Positions 36,719 through 45,504 of a stretch of DNA of 64,000 bases are shown here, piece after piece. The translations under genes were made by a program, and so were the position numbers. Within the stretch, counting starts at the first letter, position 1. Each line of letters starts with the position of its first letter. Location: positions 1 through 64,000 of the forward strand of contig CAZRSF010000010.1 in the NCBI GenBank assembly GCA_964602655.1, read 5' to 3'. The stretch is from Moduliflexus sp964602655. Lineage in GTDB: Bacteria; Moduliflexota; Moduliflexia; Moduliflexales; Moduliflexaceae. Below the pieces are notes generated by a model. That model did no database searches and was not told the origin of the DNA. It saw only the letters and a program-made list of their open reading frames with translations.

Positions 36719-37567
36719 ATGAAAGTCGCAATTATTACTGGCGCGAATCGTGGGTTAGGTTTAGCGTTAATACGGGATTTATGCCGATTGTACGATCACG
36801 ATGGCTGGCACATTTACTTGACGGCGCGTCATCAAGAACGTGGCGAACAGGCGATTGAGCATTTACGCGCAGAGGGCTTGAACCCCTGTTTTTACCAGTT
36901 AGACGTGGCGCAAGATGCAAGCGTAGCAGCCTGCGCGGACTATTTTGCCCGCACGTATAAGCAGGTTGATCTGGTGATCAGTAACGCCGCGCAGCCGATT
37001 ACACCGGATCGCCAGCAGGACGAGCAAGTCGAGGATTTTATTAACACAAACAATCATGGCACATATCGCATGATCAAGACATTTCAGCCATTGTTGGCAG
37101 ATGGCGCGCGGTTTTTAGTCGTCGCAAGCGGATTGGGCACATTGCAATCGTTACCGGTCGAGGCGCATGGCAAATTTCGTCGGCAACACATGACCTTAGA
37201 AGATGTGGAGCATACGATGGATGACTATGTCGCCGCAGTCAAGGCCGGAACAGCGGAGAAAGATGGCTGGGGGAATTGGATCAATATTCCCTCGAAAGTC
37301 GGGCAGGTTGCATCAACGCGCATCTTTGCCCGGGAAATGCAGTCTGAAGCCGAAAAACGGAATATCCTGATCAATGCCGTGTGTCCGGGGTTGATGGATA
37401 CGGAAGCGTCGCGCCCCTGGTTTCAGGATATGTCAGCAGCTAAGCAACCTGCCGACGCTGCTGGCGATGTGGTCTGGCTGGCAACCTTGCCTGCCGGAAC
37501 CCGCGAACCGTACGGAGAATTGGTGCAATATCGCAAAGTGCTGCCTTTCGAAGGAAAGACGCTATAA
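36719..37567 (+). CDS. Carbonyl-reductase-like SDR with altered catalytic Tyr position
   Basis: A 282-residue short-chain dehydrogenase. The nucleotide motif TGANRGLGLAL is at 8-18 and the NAG-like block is DLVISNAAQPI. The catalytic Ser probably lies in VVASGLGTLQS. Where the family has YxxxK, this protein reads NIPSK, so the Lys is present but Asn stands in place of Tyr. That may mean reduced or altered chemistry. The C-terminal NAVCPGLMDTEASRPWF matches carbonyl reductases. The start ATG at 36719 has AGAGG upstream; a longer frame from 36479 crosses the AraC promoter region. It is divergent from the AraC gene and probably controlled by it. Confidence 0.85.
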   Translation: MKVAIITGANRGLGLALIRDLCRLYDHDGWHIYLTARHQERGEQAIEHLRAEGLNPCFYQLDVAQDASVAACADYFARTYKQVDLVISNAAQPITPDRQQDEQVEDFINTNNHGTYRMIKTFQPLLADGARFLVVASGLGTLQSLPVEAHGKFRRQHMTLEDVEHTMDDYVAAVKAGTAEKDGWGNWINIPSKVGQVASTRIFAREMQSEAEKRNILINAVCPGLMDTEASRPWFQDMSAAKQPADAAGDVVWLATLPAGTREPYGELVQYRKVLPFEGKTL

Positions 37568-37684
37568 AAACAATGGGATGTTGAAAAGTCAGCCACTCGT
37601 TTTCAATATCTGGAATATTGGCAAAGAACTGAAATCGATCAGACGTTAAATAACATGAACGCATCAAAAAAGGAGCAAATACGT

Positions 37685-38494
37685 ATGAGTCTTTTTACGA
37701 TTGATCAGCAAAAATGTACGCGCGACGGCTTGTGCGCAGCCGATTGCCCGATGGGGATTATTACGATGACCGACCGCGGCCCGGAGCCGGTTCCAGGCGC
37801 GGAGCAAATGTGCATCAATTGCGGGCATTGCGTGGCGGTCTGCCCGCATGGCGCGTTGACGCTGCGCACAATGCCGATGGAACAGTGTCCGCCATTGCAA
37901 ACAGATTGGCAGTTGCAGCCCCAACAGGTCGAACAATTCTTGAAAGGCCGCCGCAGCGTACGCGCCTATAAACCAGAACCGGTCAGCCGCGAGACGCTGA
38001 ACAAAATCATTGATATGGCGCGTTTTGCGCCGACCGCCGGGAATTCGCAAGCAGTGCGCTGGACAGTGGTGTATGATTCGCAAGAAGTCCATCGCATTGC
38101 CGGAGCGACGATTGATTGGCTGCGTGAGGCTGCGCAGACGCCGCAGATGGGCTGGGCGAAATCGCTGATTACGGCGTGGGAGAATGGGGACGATCCGATT
38201 TGCCGTTCCGCCCCGCATCTCATTTTTACGCATGTGCCAAAAGAGCAAGCGCAGATGGCCGCAGCCGACGGCATTATCGCATTGACGTATGCCGAATTAG
38301 CCGCCTTGCCGCTTCAGGTCGGCGCGTGTTGGGCAGGTTTTATCATGATGGCCGCAGCCATGTCGCCTGCGGTGTCTGCCGCGCTAAAATTGCCGGAAAA
38401 CCATAAATTTCTCGGTGGGTTGATGATCGGGTATCCGAAGGTCAAATTCCATCGCATCCCGACACGGAATGCCGCCCAGGTGGCCTGGCGGTAA
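37685..38494 (+). CDS. Nitroreductase fused to an N-terminal ferredoxin domain
   Basis: A 269-residue protein. An N-terminal ferredoxin-like domain (about 1-60) precedes a nitroreductase domain (about 85-269, from FLKGRRSVRAYKPEPV). The second cluster motif CINCGHCVAVCP is complete. The first reads CTRDGLCAADCP and has Asp where the second Cys of the usual CxxCxxC is expected, a variant often seen in this protein type. AAGGAG lies upstream of the ATG at 37685. The fused ferredoxin probably feeds electrons to the FMN site. It follows the SDR by 117 bases. The substrate is unknown. Confidence 0.9.
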   Translation: MSLFTIDQQKCTRDGLCAADCPMGIITMTDRGPEPVPGAEQMCINCGHCVAVCPHGALTLRTMPMEQCPPLQTDWQLQPQQVEQFLKGRRSVRAYKPEPVSRETLNKIIDMARFAPTAGNSQAVRWTVVYDSQEVHRIAGATIDWLREAAQTPQMGWAKSLITAWENGDDPICRSAPHLIFTHVPKEQAQMAAADGIIALTYAELAALPLQVGACWAGFIMMAAAMSPAVSAALKLPENHKFLGGLMIGYPKVKFHRIPTRNAAQVAWR

Positions 38495-38511
38495 CACTCA
38501 CCCATAACAAT

Positions 38512-38536
38512 TCTGCCAGGGGAATTCCCTGGCAGA
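38512..38536. terminator. TCTGCCAGGG hairpin between convergent genes
   Basis: TCTGCCAGGG (38512-38521) and CCCTGGCAGA (38527-38536) flank five bases. It lies between the ends of the ferredoxin-nitroreductase and asd genes and resembles the CCTGGCAGGG elements at 55621 and 62520. Confidence 0.6.
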
Positions 38537-38558
38537 GTTCTAAAATATTCCTTCTTAT

Positions 38559-39644
38559 TTACTCCAAATAGCCTTTGGCTTTCATCAACTCCGCGCCAAG
38601 AATCGCGCCGCCAGCCGCGCCGCGCACGGTATTATGCGACAGGGCGACGAAACGGATGTCTTGCACGTTGCAATCCCGCAGGCGTCCGATGGTGACCGCC
38701 ATCGCTTTATCGGTATCGCGGTCTTTTTTCGGCTGGGGACGATTGTCTTCACGCCGGTAAATAATCGGGCGTTCCGGCGCGAATGGCAGATTCAATTCCT
38801 GCGGCTCGGCGCGGAACGCTTCCCAGATCGCGATAATTTCTTCTTTTGACGGTTTTTTGTCGCGGAATTTGACACTCACCGACGCGACATGGCCGTCAAT
38901 CACCGGCACGCGGTTGCACTGCGCCGAAATGCGGATCGAAGTGTCATCCACAATGCGGTTGCCTTCGATGCGCCCGAAGATTTTCAGCGGCTCTTGTTCA
39001 CTTTTTTCGTCTTCGCCTTTGATGAACGGCACGATATTGTCAATAATATCCCACGACGATACGCCCGGATAGCCCGCGCCAGAAACGGCCTGCAAGGTCG
39101 TAATCACGAGGCTTGCCACCGGATAGCCTGCTTTCATCAGCGCATAGACCGGCGCCATGTAACTTTGTACACTGCAATTCGGTTTCACGGCGATAAAGCC
39201 TTTGTTCCAGCCGCGATTTTTGCGCTGAATCGGGATAATATCGGCATGAGCAGCGTTGATTTCGGGAATCATCATCGGCACGTCCGACGTATGACGATGC
39301 GCGGAGTTGTTCGACACGACCGGAATGTCGTTCGCAGCGTAGCGTTCTTCTAAGTCGAGAATCGCCTGTTTATCCAATTCCACAGCGGAAAACACGAAGC
39401 GGCAATGCGGTTTGGCCGCGTTAATATCGCTCGCGTCCTGCACGATCAAGCCAGCCACAGCAGCCGGAATATCGCCATCCATCAACCAGCGTCCGGCGAC
39501 AGCATCGGCAAACGTTTTGCCCGCCGACCGTGGCGACGCAGCGACATACGTCACTTCAAACCAGGGGTGATTTTGTAACAAGCGAATATAATTTTGCCCA
39601 ACCATGCCAGTCGCGCCGAGCACGCCCACAGGAATTTTTTGCAT
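38559..39644 (-). CDS. asd: Aspartate-semialdehyde dehydrogenase
   Basis: A 361-residue Asd of the archaeal/fungal-like branch. It reduces aspartyl phosphate on the way to lysine, threonine and methionine. The NADP motif GVLGATGMVGQ is at 7-17, the nucleophile Cys lies in VKPNCSVQSYM near 155, and the His in RVPVIDGHVASVSV. The start ATG at 39644 has GGAGG upstream. The C-terminal SHNTVRGAAGGAILGAEL matches the family. It stands alone, divergent from the glycan operon, with about 240 bases between. Confidence 0.95.
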   Translation of the reverse strand: MQKIPVGVLGATGMVGQNYIRLLQNHPWFEVTYVAASPRSAGKTFADAVAGRWLMDGDIPAAVAGLIVQDASDINAAKPHCRFVFSAVELDKQAILDLEERYAANDIPVVSNNSAHRHTSDVPMMIPEINAAHADIIPIQRKNRGWNKGFIAVKPNCSVQSYMAPVYALMKAGYPVASLVITTLQAVSGAGYPGVSSWDIIDNIVPFIKGEDEKSEQEPLKIFGRIEGNRIVDDTSIRISAQCNRVPVIDGHVASVSVKFRDKKPSKEEIIAIWEAFRAEPQELNLPFAPERPIIYRREDNRPQPKKDRDTDKAMAVTIGRLRDCNVQDIRFVALSHNTVRGAAGGAILGAELMKAKGYLE

Positions 39645-39882
39645 AACATATCCTCCATCTTTTAAAATTTACATGAAATATAGGGAACCTATCACCGTTT
39701 TTTAAATGAAATCGTGTATGTCTCGAATCTGAATCATTCCTGTCAAGGGAAATGATTGGAAAGAATCGAACTTTTTTCTTGCCGGATTTTTCAGGGTGTG
39801 CGATACGCGCCGATGTCTCTTTCGTTTCAGATGATGCTATTGATTTTTTACGCAATCCATTGGCCAATGATGTGATAACGCT

Positions 39883-41961
39883 ATGAAAATACGCCCGCTC
39901 GCTTTTTTGAAATGGTTCTGTTTTTTCTTATGGAGTCTTTTTACGCTCGGTTACTTTTTTTATCGGTTTCCGGTGAGGAATTTCGCGGAAGTGCTCTTAA
40001 ATGGAGCGGCCTTGCTGATTCTGGCGGGCTGGTTTATTGTCGTCGGACAGCGCGTTTTAAAAGTGTTTCGCATCGAATATGCGACATTTTCAGAAGAATT
40101 AAGTCTATCGTTCGGCATCGGAACCGGCGTGACGATTTTCGCAGTTTTTTTGCTGGCGACGTTTCAATTGCTATATGAACCGTTAATCGTGGCGTTGGTC
40201 GTGTTAAGCGGTGGGCTGCTGTATCGTGATGCTAAAGCCCTTTTTCTACGCGGCAGTTCTCAGATCGCGAATATTCTAAGTCAGCCCCATTCAATCGGAG
40301 ACCTGGCATTGTTGGCATTTATCGGGCTGGCAACGCTGCTGACATTTATCGGCGCCGCCACGCCGACCTTCTTTTTCGACGCCCTCTATTACCATTTGGC
40401 CGTGCCGCATAAATATTTGCTGCATCATGGATTTCATCTGATTCCCTATCAAGAATTTTCGAATGTTCCCTTTAATTCGGGCATGTTATTTATCATGGCG
40501 ATGAGTTTTTCGAAAACTTTGCTGCCACAGCTTTTTTCGTGGATGTTTACGCCGATGACAGCGCTTGCGATTTATAGCGTCGCTAAGCCGATTGGCGGAA
40601 AGCGCATGGCGTTGTTGGCGGCGGCGATCTTTTTGGGCATTCCGGCAGTCTTGACGATTTCGACGCTGACGTCGGTCGAAGGCGGTCTGATGTTCTACAC
40701 GCTTCTCAGCCTTGCGGCGTTTTTGCGGTATGTCAATTCGTCCACTCGCGTCTGGTTCGCGCTGTCGGCGAGTTTTTGCAGTTTGGCAGCGGGGACGAAA
40801 TACACCGCCTTTGTCACAACGTTCGCAGGGATGTTTTCGCTCGTTCTTGGTTATGAGTATTTAGTGAAAAAACGCGGATTCCGGAAAACGGCAATTGTAT
40901 TTATTGTCTTTGTTAGCATGGTGATGATCGGCGTGACGCCCTGGTTCATCAAAAATATCGTTTATACCGGCAATCCACTGTTTCCATTTTTGCAATCGCT
41001 TTTTAATAAACAAGCGGCGGCACAAGGCGTTAAGCTCGATCAGGCGATGGCTCATGACGGCAATCCGCTCTATCAAGAACTTTTTCTTTCTCGGCATGAT
41101 CCGTCGAAAAACATAGATCCGCTCAAGGTCGGAAAAATCATCTTGACGGCGCCGTGGGAATTTACCATGACGATTACGGGCGCGGCTGGAAAACCAGGCA
41201 TCCTTTTTTTGTTGGGTCTTCCGGGCATCTTGTTCATTCGCCTTGTGAAACGCCCGATCTGCTATCTGCTTGGGTTTGCATTGGCATCATTTATTTGTTG
41301 GATGGTCGGCCTTTCATGGCTGCAACGATATGCCGCTCCGATGTTTCCTGCGTTCAGCCTGATTATTGCCTATATCTTCAGCGATCTTCCATGCTCTCGC
41401 CCCGTAAAACAAGCGATCTTCTGTCTCGCTCTCGTTGCGCTGCATTATCATCTCCTGTTATTTCTGCTCGAAGAGCGCCAGGTGCTGCGGCAATTCGAGT
41501 ATTTATTGGCGAATCAATCACAGGAAGAATTTTTGTTAGAGCATGACGTGCCGTATTATCCAGCCGCGCAGTTTATCAACACACAGACGCCGCCCGATGC
41601 GAAAATCTTATTCGTGGCGGAAGCTCGCGGTTATTATTGCGAGCGCGATTATATCTTATACACGCCGCTCTATTCCGTTCAGATGGATGAAATTCCTCTG
41701 CGCCGCTTGATTCAAGAATCGGCGGATATTCACGATCTCAGACGCCGCCTGCGGCAACTTGGCGTCACCTATATATTATTGAATATGAAAGAAATGCGGC
41801 GAGTTTCTACCACGTATTTTGGAGGAAAGCATTATTTTTGGTTTAACAACCCCAAAGATGCCGAGATTTACAAGGCATTATTTTCTCCTCAACATACGAA
41901 TATTGTCTATTCTCAGCATCAGATAATTGTGTATGAATTAACGGCTCCGCCCGAATCATAG
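39883..41961 (+). CDS. Polytopic membrane glycosyltransferase (GT39/ArnT-like)
   Basis: A 692-residue inner-membrane protein with about 12-13 hydrophobic segments up to about residue 535 and a soluble C-terminal tail of about 150 residues. It has the size and layout of GT-C enzymes that use polyprenyl-linked sugars (PMT, ArnT, YfhO-like). The early periplasmic loop contains FFFDALYYHLAVPHKYL, where the acidic residue is a plausible catalytic site. It heads the five-gene glycan operon; the asparagine synthase-like gene begins 15 bases later. No clear ribosome site is visible. The donor and acceptor cannot be named. Confidence 0.85.
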   Translation: MKIRPLAFLKWFCFFLWSLFTLGYFFYRFPVRNFAEVLLNGAALLILAGWFIVVGQRVLKVFRIEYATFSEELSLSFGIGTGVTIFAVFLLATFQLLYEPLIVALVVLSGGLLYRDAKALFLRGSSQIANILSQPHSIGDLALLAFIGLATLLTFIGAATPTFFFDALYYHLAVPHKYLLHHGFHLIPYQEFSNVPFNSGMLFIMAMSFSKTLLPQLFSWMFTPMTALAIYSVAKPIGGKRMALLAAAIFLGIPAVLTISTLTSVEGGLMFYTLLSLAAFLRYVNSSTRVWFALSASFCSLAAGTKYTAFVTTFAGMFSLVLGYEYLVKKRGFRKTAIVFIVFVSMVMIGVTPWFIKNIVYTGNPLFPFLQSLFNKQAAAQGVKLDQAMAHDGNPLYQELFLSRHDPSKNIDPLKVGKIILTAPWEFTMTITGAAGKPGILFLLGLPGILFIRLVKRPICYLLGFALASFICWMVGLSWLQRYAAPMFPAFSLIIAYIFSDLPCSRPVKQAIFCLALVALHYHLLLFLLEERQVLRQFEYLLANQSQEEFLLEHDVPYYPAAQFINTQTPPDAKILFVAEARGYYCERDYILYTPLYSVQMDEIPLRRLIQESADIHDLRRRLRQLGVTYILLNMKEMRRVSTTYFGGKHYFWFNNPKDAEIYKALFSPQHTNIVYSQHQIIVYELTAPPES

Positions 41962-41976
41962 GATGTGCTTCTGCGT

Positions 41977-43860
41977 ATGTGCGGTATTGCCGGAGAAGTT
42001 CAATTAGAGGAAATAGGATGTTCTGAGAAATGGGTCGCTGATGCCTGTGACATCATGGCGCATCGCGGGCCGGATGGCGAAGGAATTGTGACATCGCCCG
42101 GAGTCGCCTTTGGACATCGGCGTCTTTCCATCATTGATCTGGAAGGCGGCAAACAGCCGATGACAGATGCCGTCGGACGCTACATAATAACCTTCAACGG
42201 CGAAATCTATAACTATCGCGAACTGCGCCAGTTTCTTGAAAACAAACAGTATCGCTTTCTCACCCACTCAGACACCGAAGTCATCTTGAATAGTTATGCG
42301 CACTGGGGAACGCGCTGCGTCGAGCATTTTAACGGCATTTTTGCGTTCGGCCTGTGGGATAAACAGGAGCGGACGCTGTTTCTTGCCCGTGATCATCTTG
42401 GCGTTAAGCCGCTGCTGTATGCGGCGGATGCCGACGGCCTCATGTTCGCCTCGGAACTGAAAGCGCTGCTTCAACATCCGCGTATCAGCCCCACGCTCGA
42501 TTATTATGCGCTCAGCGATTACCTGAGTTTAGGGTATATTCTGACGCCAAAGACCATTATTCAAGGCATCAGAAAACTGCCTCCGGCCACATGGCTGCTC
42601 TGGAAGAACGGGGATATTCGCATTCAACGCTATTGGGAACTTGCGGACATCGCGAATCAACCGGTGACGCAATTCGCGTCCGAACAGGCGGCAGTCGAGG
42701 CGCTGCATGCGGAGTTGAATCGGGCGGTCGCGTCGCAATTAGTTAGCGACGTGCCGGTCGGCGCATTTTTAAGCGGCGGAATTGATTCCAGCGCGATTAC
42801 GCGAAAAATGACGCAGTTGTATCCTGAACGAGTGCAAACATTCAGTATCGGCTTTCGTGAAAAATCATACAGCGAGCTTCCTTATGCGCGGTTAGCCGCG
42901 AATTATTTAGGCACGCAGCATGTTGACAAGGTCATTGCGCCTGATCTGGCAAATGGCTTATCGCAATGGCTCTGGTATTTCGATGAGCCGTTTGCGGACA
43001 CGTCGTCTGTCCCGACCTATTTTCTTTGTCAATTAGCCAGCCAGCATGTCAAAGTCGCGCTGTCAGGCGATGGCGGCGATGAATGTTTTGCCGGATACGA
43101 AACCTATCGTGCTGATAAAGCGCATGCGTGGTATAACGCCTGGATTCCCGAAGCGCTGCATCGAACCGTTATTGCGCCATTTGCGCAATGGCTTCCAGCC
43201 ACACACCGCAAAGTGAGTCTTGACTATAAAATCAAGCAATTCATTCGCTATGCGCGGTCAACGCCGGAAGTTGGGCATTATAGCTGGCGGCTGCTCTTTT
43301 CCGAAACGGAAAAACAGGCGTTATGGGGCGCGGATATTCAGCGTCAGATCGGCGATTATACCCCATTCGAGGTGTTTGCCGACTATTTTCAAGACGTTCC
43401 GAATGCTTCCCCGTTGCATCGCACATTATACGTTGACGCGAAAACGTGGTTAACAGACGCGATGCTTGTCAAAGTGGATCGCGCCAGCATGGCAAACGGC
43501 CTGGAAGTGCGCGTTCCGTTATTAGATTATAAACTGGTAGAATTCGCGATGGCGCTGCCGGATCGCTTTCAATTGAATGGGCGAACGACGAAATATCTCT
43601 TCAAAAAGGCGATGGAAGGGCATCTGCCGCGCAAAATTCTCTATCGAGCGAAACGCGGCTTTAATTCGCCAGTAGCGCATTGGATCGAAGAGATTGAACG
43701 CATGAACGTATTTGATGAACATGATGAATTATCTGGCATTCGCGAGCAATGGCAACGGCTGCGTAACGAGCATCGCGCGCATCAGGCGGATCATGGATTC
43801 AAACTGTGGACATTGGCGAATTGGGCATTGTGGCAACATGCCGTCTGCCGTTTCTCATAA
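41977..43860 (+). CDS. asnB: Glutamine-hydrolysing asparagine synthase-like amidotransferase
   Basis: A 627-residue class II amidotransferase. The ATG at 41977 begins MCGIAGEV, so Cys2 becomes the N-terminal nucleophile; the frame is open four codons further up but the family needs Cys exposed. The glutaminase domain (about 1-200, with HRGPDGEG and NGEIYNYRELR) is followed by the synthase domain with the PP-loop SGGIDSSA near 266. AsnB paralogues of this kind inside polysaccharide clusters often amidate sugar acids instead of aspartate. Given the neighbours, that is a fair alternative here. AGGA lies ten bases before the start. Confidence 0.9.
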   Translation: MCGIAGEVQLEEIGCSEKWVADACDIMAHRGPDGEGIVTSPGVAFGHRRLSIIDLEGGKQPMTDAVGRYIITFNGEIYNYRELRQFLENKQYRFLTHSDTEVILNSYAHWGTRCVEHFNGIFAFGLWDKQERTLFLARDHLGVKPLLYAADADGLMFASELKALLQHPRISPTLDYYALSDYLSLGYILTPKTIIQGIRKLPPATWLLWKNGDIRIQRYWELADIANQPVTQFASEQAAVEALHAELNRAVASQLVSDVPVGAFLSGGIDSSAITRKMTQLYPERVQTFSIGFREKSYSELPYARLAANYLGTQHVDKVIAPDLANGLSQWLWYFDEPFADTSSVPTYFLCQLASQHVKVALSGDGGDECFAGYETYRADKAHAWYNAWIPEALHRTVIAPFAQWLPATHRKVSLDYKIKQFIRYARSTPEVGHYSWRLLFSETEKQALWGADIQRQIGDYTPFEVFADYFQDVPNASPLHRTLYVDAKTWLTDAMLVKVDRASMANGLEVRVPLLDYKLVEFAMALPDRFQLNGRTTKYLFKKAMEGHLPRKILYRAKRGFNSPVAHWIEEIERMNVFDEHDELSGIREQWQRLRNEHRAHQADHGFKLWTLANWALWQHAVCRFS

Positions 43861-43876
43861 TGGTTATAGAAAGAAT

Positions 43877-44629
43877 ATGAATGCGAAATCACCATCAGGC
43901 AAGGAAACCATGTCGCCGCACATGCGTCAGGCGTCGCGGTACCATTATTGGATTTATCATCATTTCCGCAAATGGGTGACGGGGCACGTGCTTGAAGTCG
44001 GCGCGGGACATGGACTATATACGCAGTTCTTAAGCGTACACGCGGCTTCTGTCACGGCGACCGATATTGATGCAGAGGTCATTGTCACGATGCAGGCTCG
44101 CCTTTCTGCGCCCAATATTTCATTTCGTCATCTGGATGTATCCAATGCGCAAAGCTGTCGGGCTTTGCCGGGGAAATACGAAACGATTGTCTGTTTGAAT
44201 GTGCTTGAACATATCGAAGATGACCGCGAGGCGGTTCGGCATCTCGCCGATCTCCTCGCGCCTGGCGGTCATGTCGTGCTGGTCGTCCCGGCGTTTCAAT
44301 GGCTGTTCACGCCACTTGATCGCTATGCCGGACACTTTCGACGCTATACGAAACTAACGCTCCGCAGTTTAGTACGCGACGCGGGTTTAGATATTGCGCA
44401 TCAGACCTATTTCAACGCGCTTGGCATTCCGGGGTGGTGGGTGTTTGGGAAAATCATGCGGCCTAAATCGCTGGCCGATCCTGGCATCAATGGCGCGATT
44501 TATCTGTTCGATATGTTCATGACAATATTGGCAACAGCCGTTGATTATCTTATCTTTCATGCTACGGGCTTGAGCGTGCTGGTTGTGGCTCGAAAACCAG
44601 AACAGGCGCAAGAGAAATCGTATGAATGA
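43877..44629 (+). CDS. SAM-dependent class I methyltransferase
   Basis: A 250-residue methyltransferase. Motif I VLEVGAGHGLYTQFL lies near 39-53, the acidic motif is ATDIDAEV, motif post-I/II is VCLNVLEHIEDD, and APGGHVVLVVP follows. The C-terminal part carries hydrophobic stretches (IYLFDMFMTILATAVDYLIF), suggesting membrane association, as seen in methyltransferases acting on lipid-linked glycans or quinones. The ATG at 43877 follows asnB by 16 bases. The stop overlaps the next gene by eight bases, so translation is coupled. The substrate is probably a sugar or glycolipid of the cluster. Confidence 0.88.
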   Translation: MNAKSPSGKETMSPHMRQASRYHYWIYHHFRKWVTGHVLEVGAGHGLYTQFLSVHAASVTATDIDAEVIVTMQARLSAPNISFRHLDVSNAQSCRALPGKYETIVCLNVLEHIEDDREAVRHLADLLAPGGHVVLVVPAFQWLFTPLDRYAGHFRRYTKLTLRSLVRDAGLDIAHQTYFNALGIPGWWVFGKIMRPKSLADPGINGAIYLFDMFMTILATAVDYLIFHATGLSVLVVARKPEQAQEKSYE

Positions 44630-45500
44630 TGCAAAAAAAATTCGATTGAGCGTCGTGATTGCAGTTTATAATGAAGCCGCTGCGATTGCGCAAACCATTG
44701 CTTCCATCAAAACGGTGTTCGACCGCGCTCAAATAGAATATGAAGTGATTGTTGTTGATGACGGGTCTTCCGATCAATCCTGGCAATTGGCGAAAAATGC
44801 GGGAGCGATTGTCGCGCAGCATCCTGAAAACCTCGGATATGGCGCGGCGCTAAAAACCGGTATCCTTCACGCTCATTATGAGTGGATCGCGATTCTTGAT
44901 GCCGACGGCAGCTATCCTGTCGAGGAATTAACGGCACTGCTCGAACATATTCCAGCATTCGACATGGCGGTGGGCGCGCGAACCGGCAAATATTATCAAG
45001 GCGGGTTATTCAAACAACCGAGCCGAAAAATGTTTCAATGGTTATCAGAATTCGTGACAGGCCGCAGCATTCCCGACATCAACTCTGGAATGCGAATTTT
45101 TCGGCGCGATATTGTGCTTCGTCATTTCCCTCAAATCAGCAGCGGTTTTTCTTTTACGACCACATTAACGTTAGCCATGATGTTAGAAGGACATTTTGTG
45201 AAATATGTGCCGATTTCCTACCATGAACGGATTGGAAAAAGTCACGTCCGCTACCTTCGTGATACCTTGCGTTCCACACAAATTATCGTTCAGGCTATCC
45301 TCTACTATAACCCGATAAAATTTTTTTTATTGCTGATGATTGCGGCGTTGTTCTCTTCCGCGATTGCGATAACTTTCCTGACAGTGACAAGCCTTCCGCC
45401 CTTTGCACTGTTGTTCGCATGGGGCGGGATTAATCTGATGTTAGTATTTTTAGGAATGGGCGGATTGGCTTACGCGATAAAGGGCCACCATTCAGACTAA
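44622..45500 (+). CDS. Family 2 glycosyltransferase with C-terminal membrane segments
   Basis: A 292-residue GT-A enzyme of the DPM/GtrB type. The nucleotide-binding start VVIAVYNEAAAIAQTI, the VIVVDDGSSDQSW block and the metal-binding AILDADGSYP motif are present. Two hydrophobic segments near the C-terminus (about 230-285) anchor it. This layout suits transfer of a sugar from UDP/GDP-sugar to polyprenyl phosphate, supplying the GT-C enzyme at the head of the operon. The ATG at 44622 overlaps the methyltransferase stop; the next gene starts four bases after this one ends. Confidence 0.9.
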   Translation: MNDAKKIRLSVVIAVYNEAAAIAQTIASIKTVFDRAQIEYEVIVVDDGSSDQSWQLAKNAGAIVAQHPENLGYGAALKTGILHAHYEWIAILDADGSYPVEELTALLEHIPAFDMAVGARTGKYYQGGLFKQPSRKMFQWLSEFVTGRSIPDINSGMRIFRRDIVLRHFPQISSGFSFTTTLTLAMMLEGHFVKYVPISYHERIGKSHVRYLRDTLRSTQIIVQAILYYNPIKFFLLLMIAALFSSAIAITFLTVTSLPPFALLFAWGGINLMLVFLGMGGLAYAIKGHHSD

Positions 45501-45504
45501 GCAG

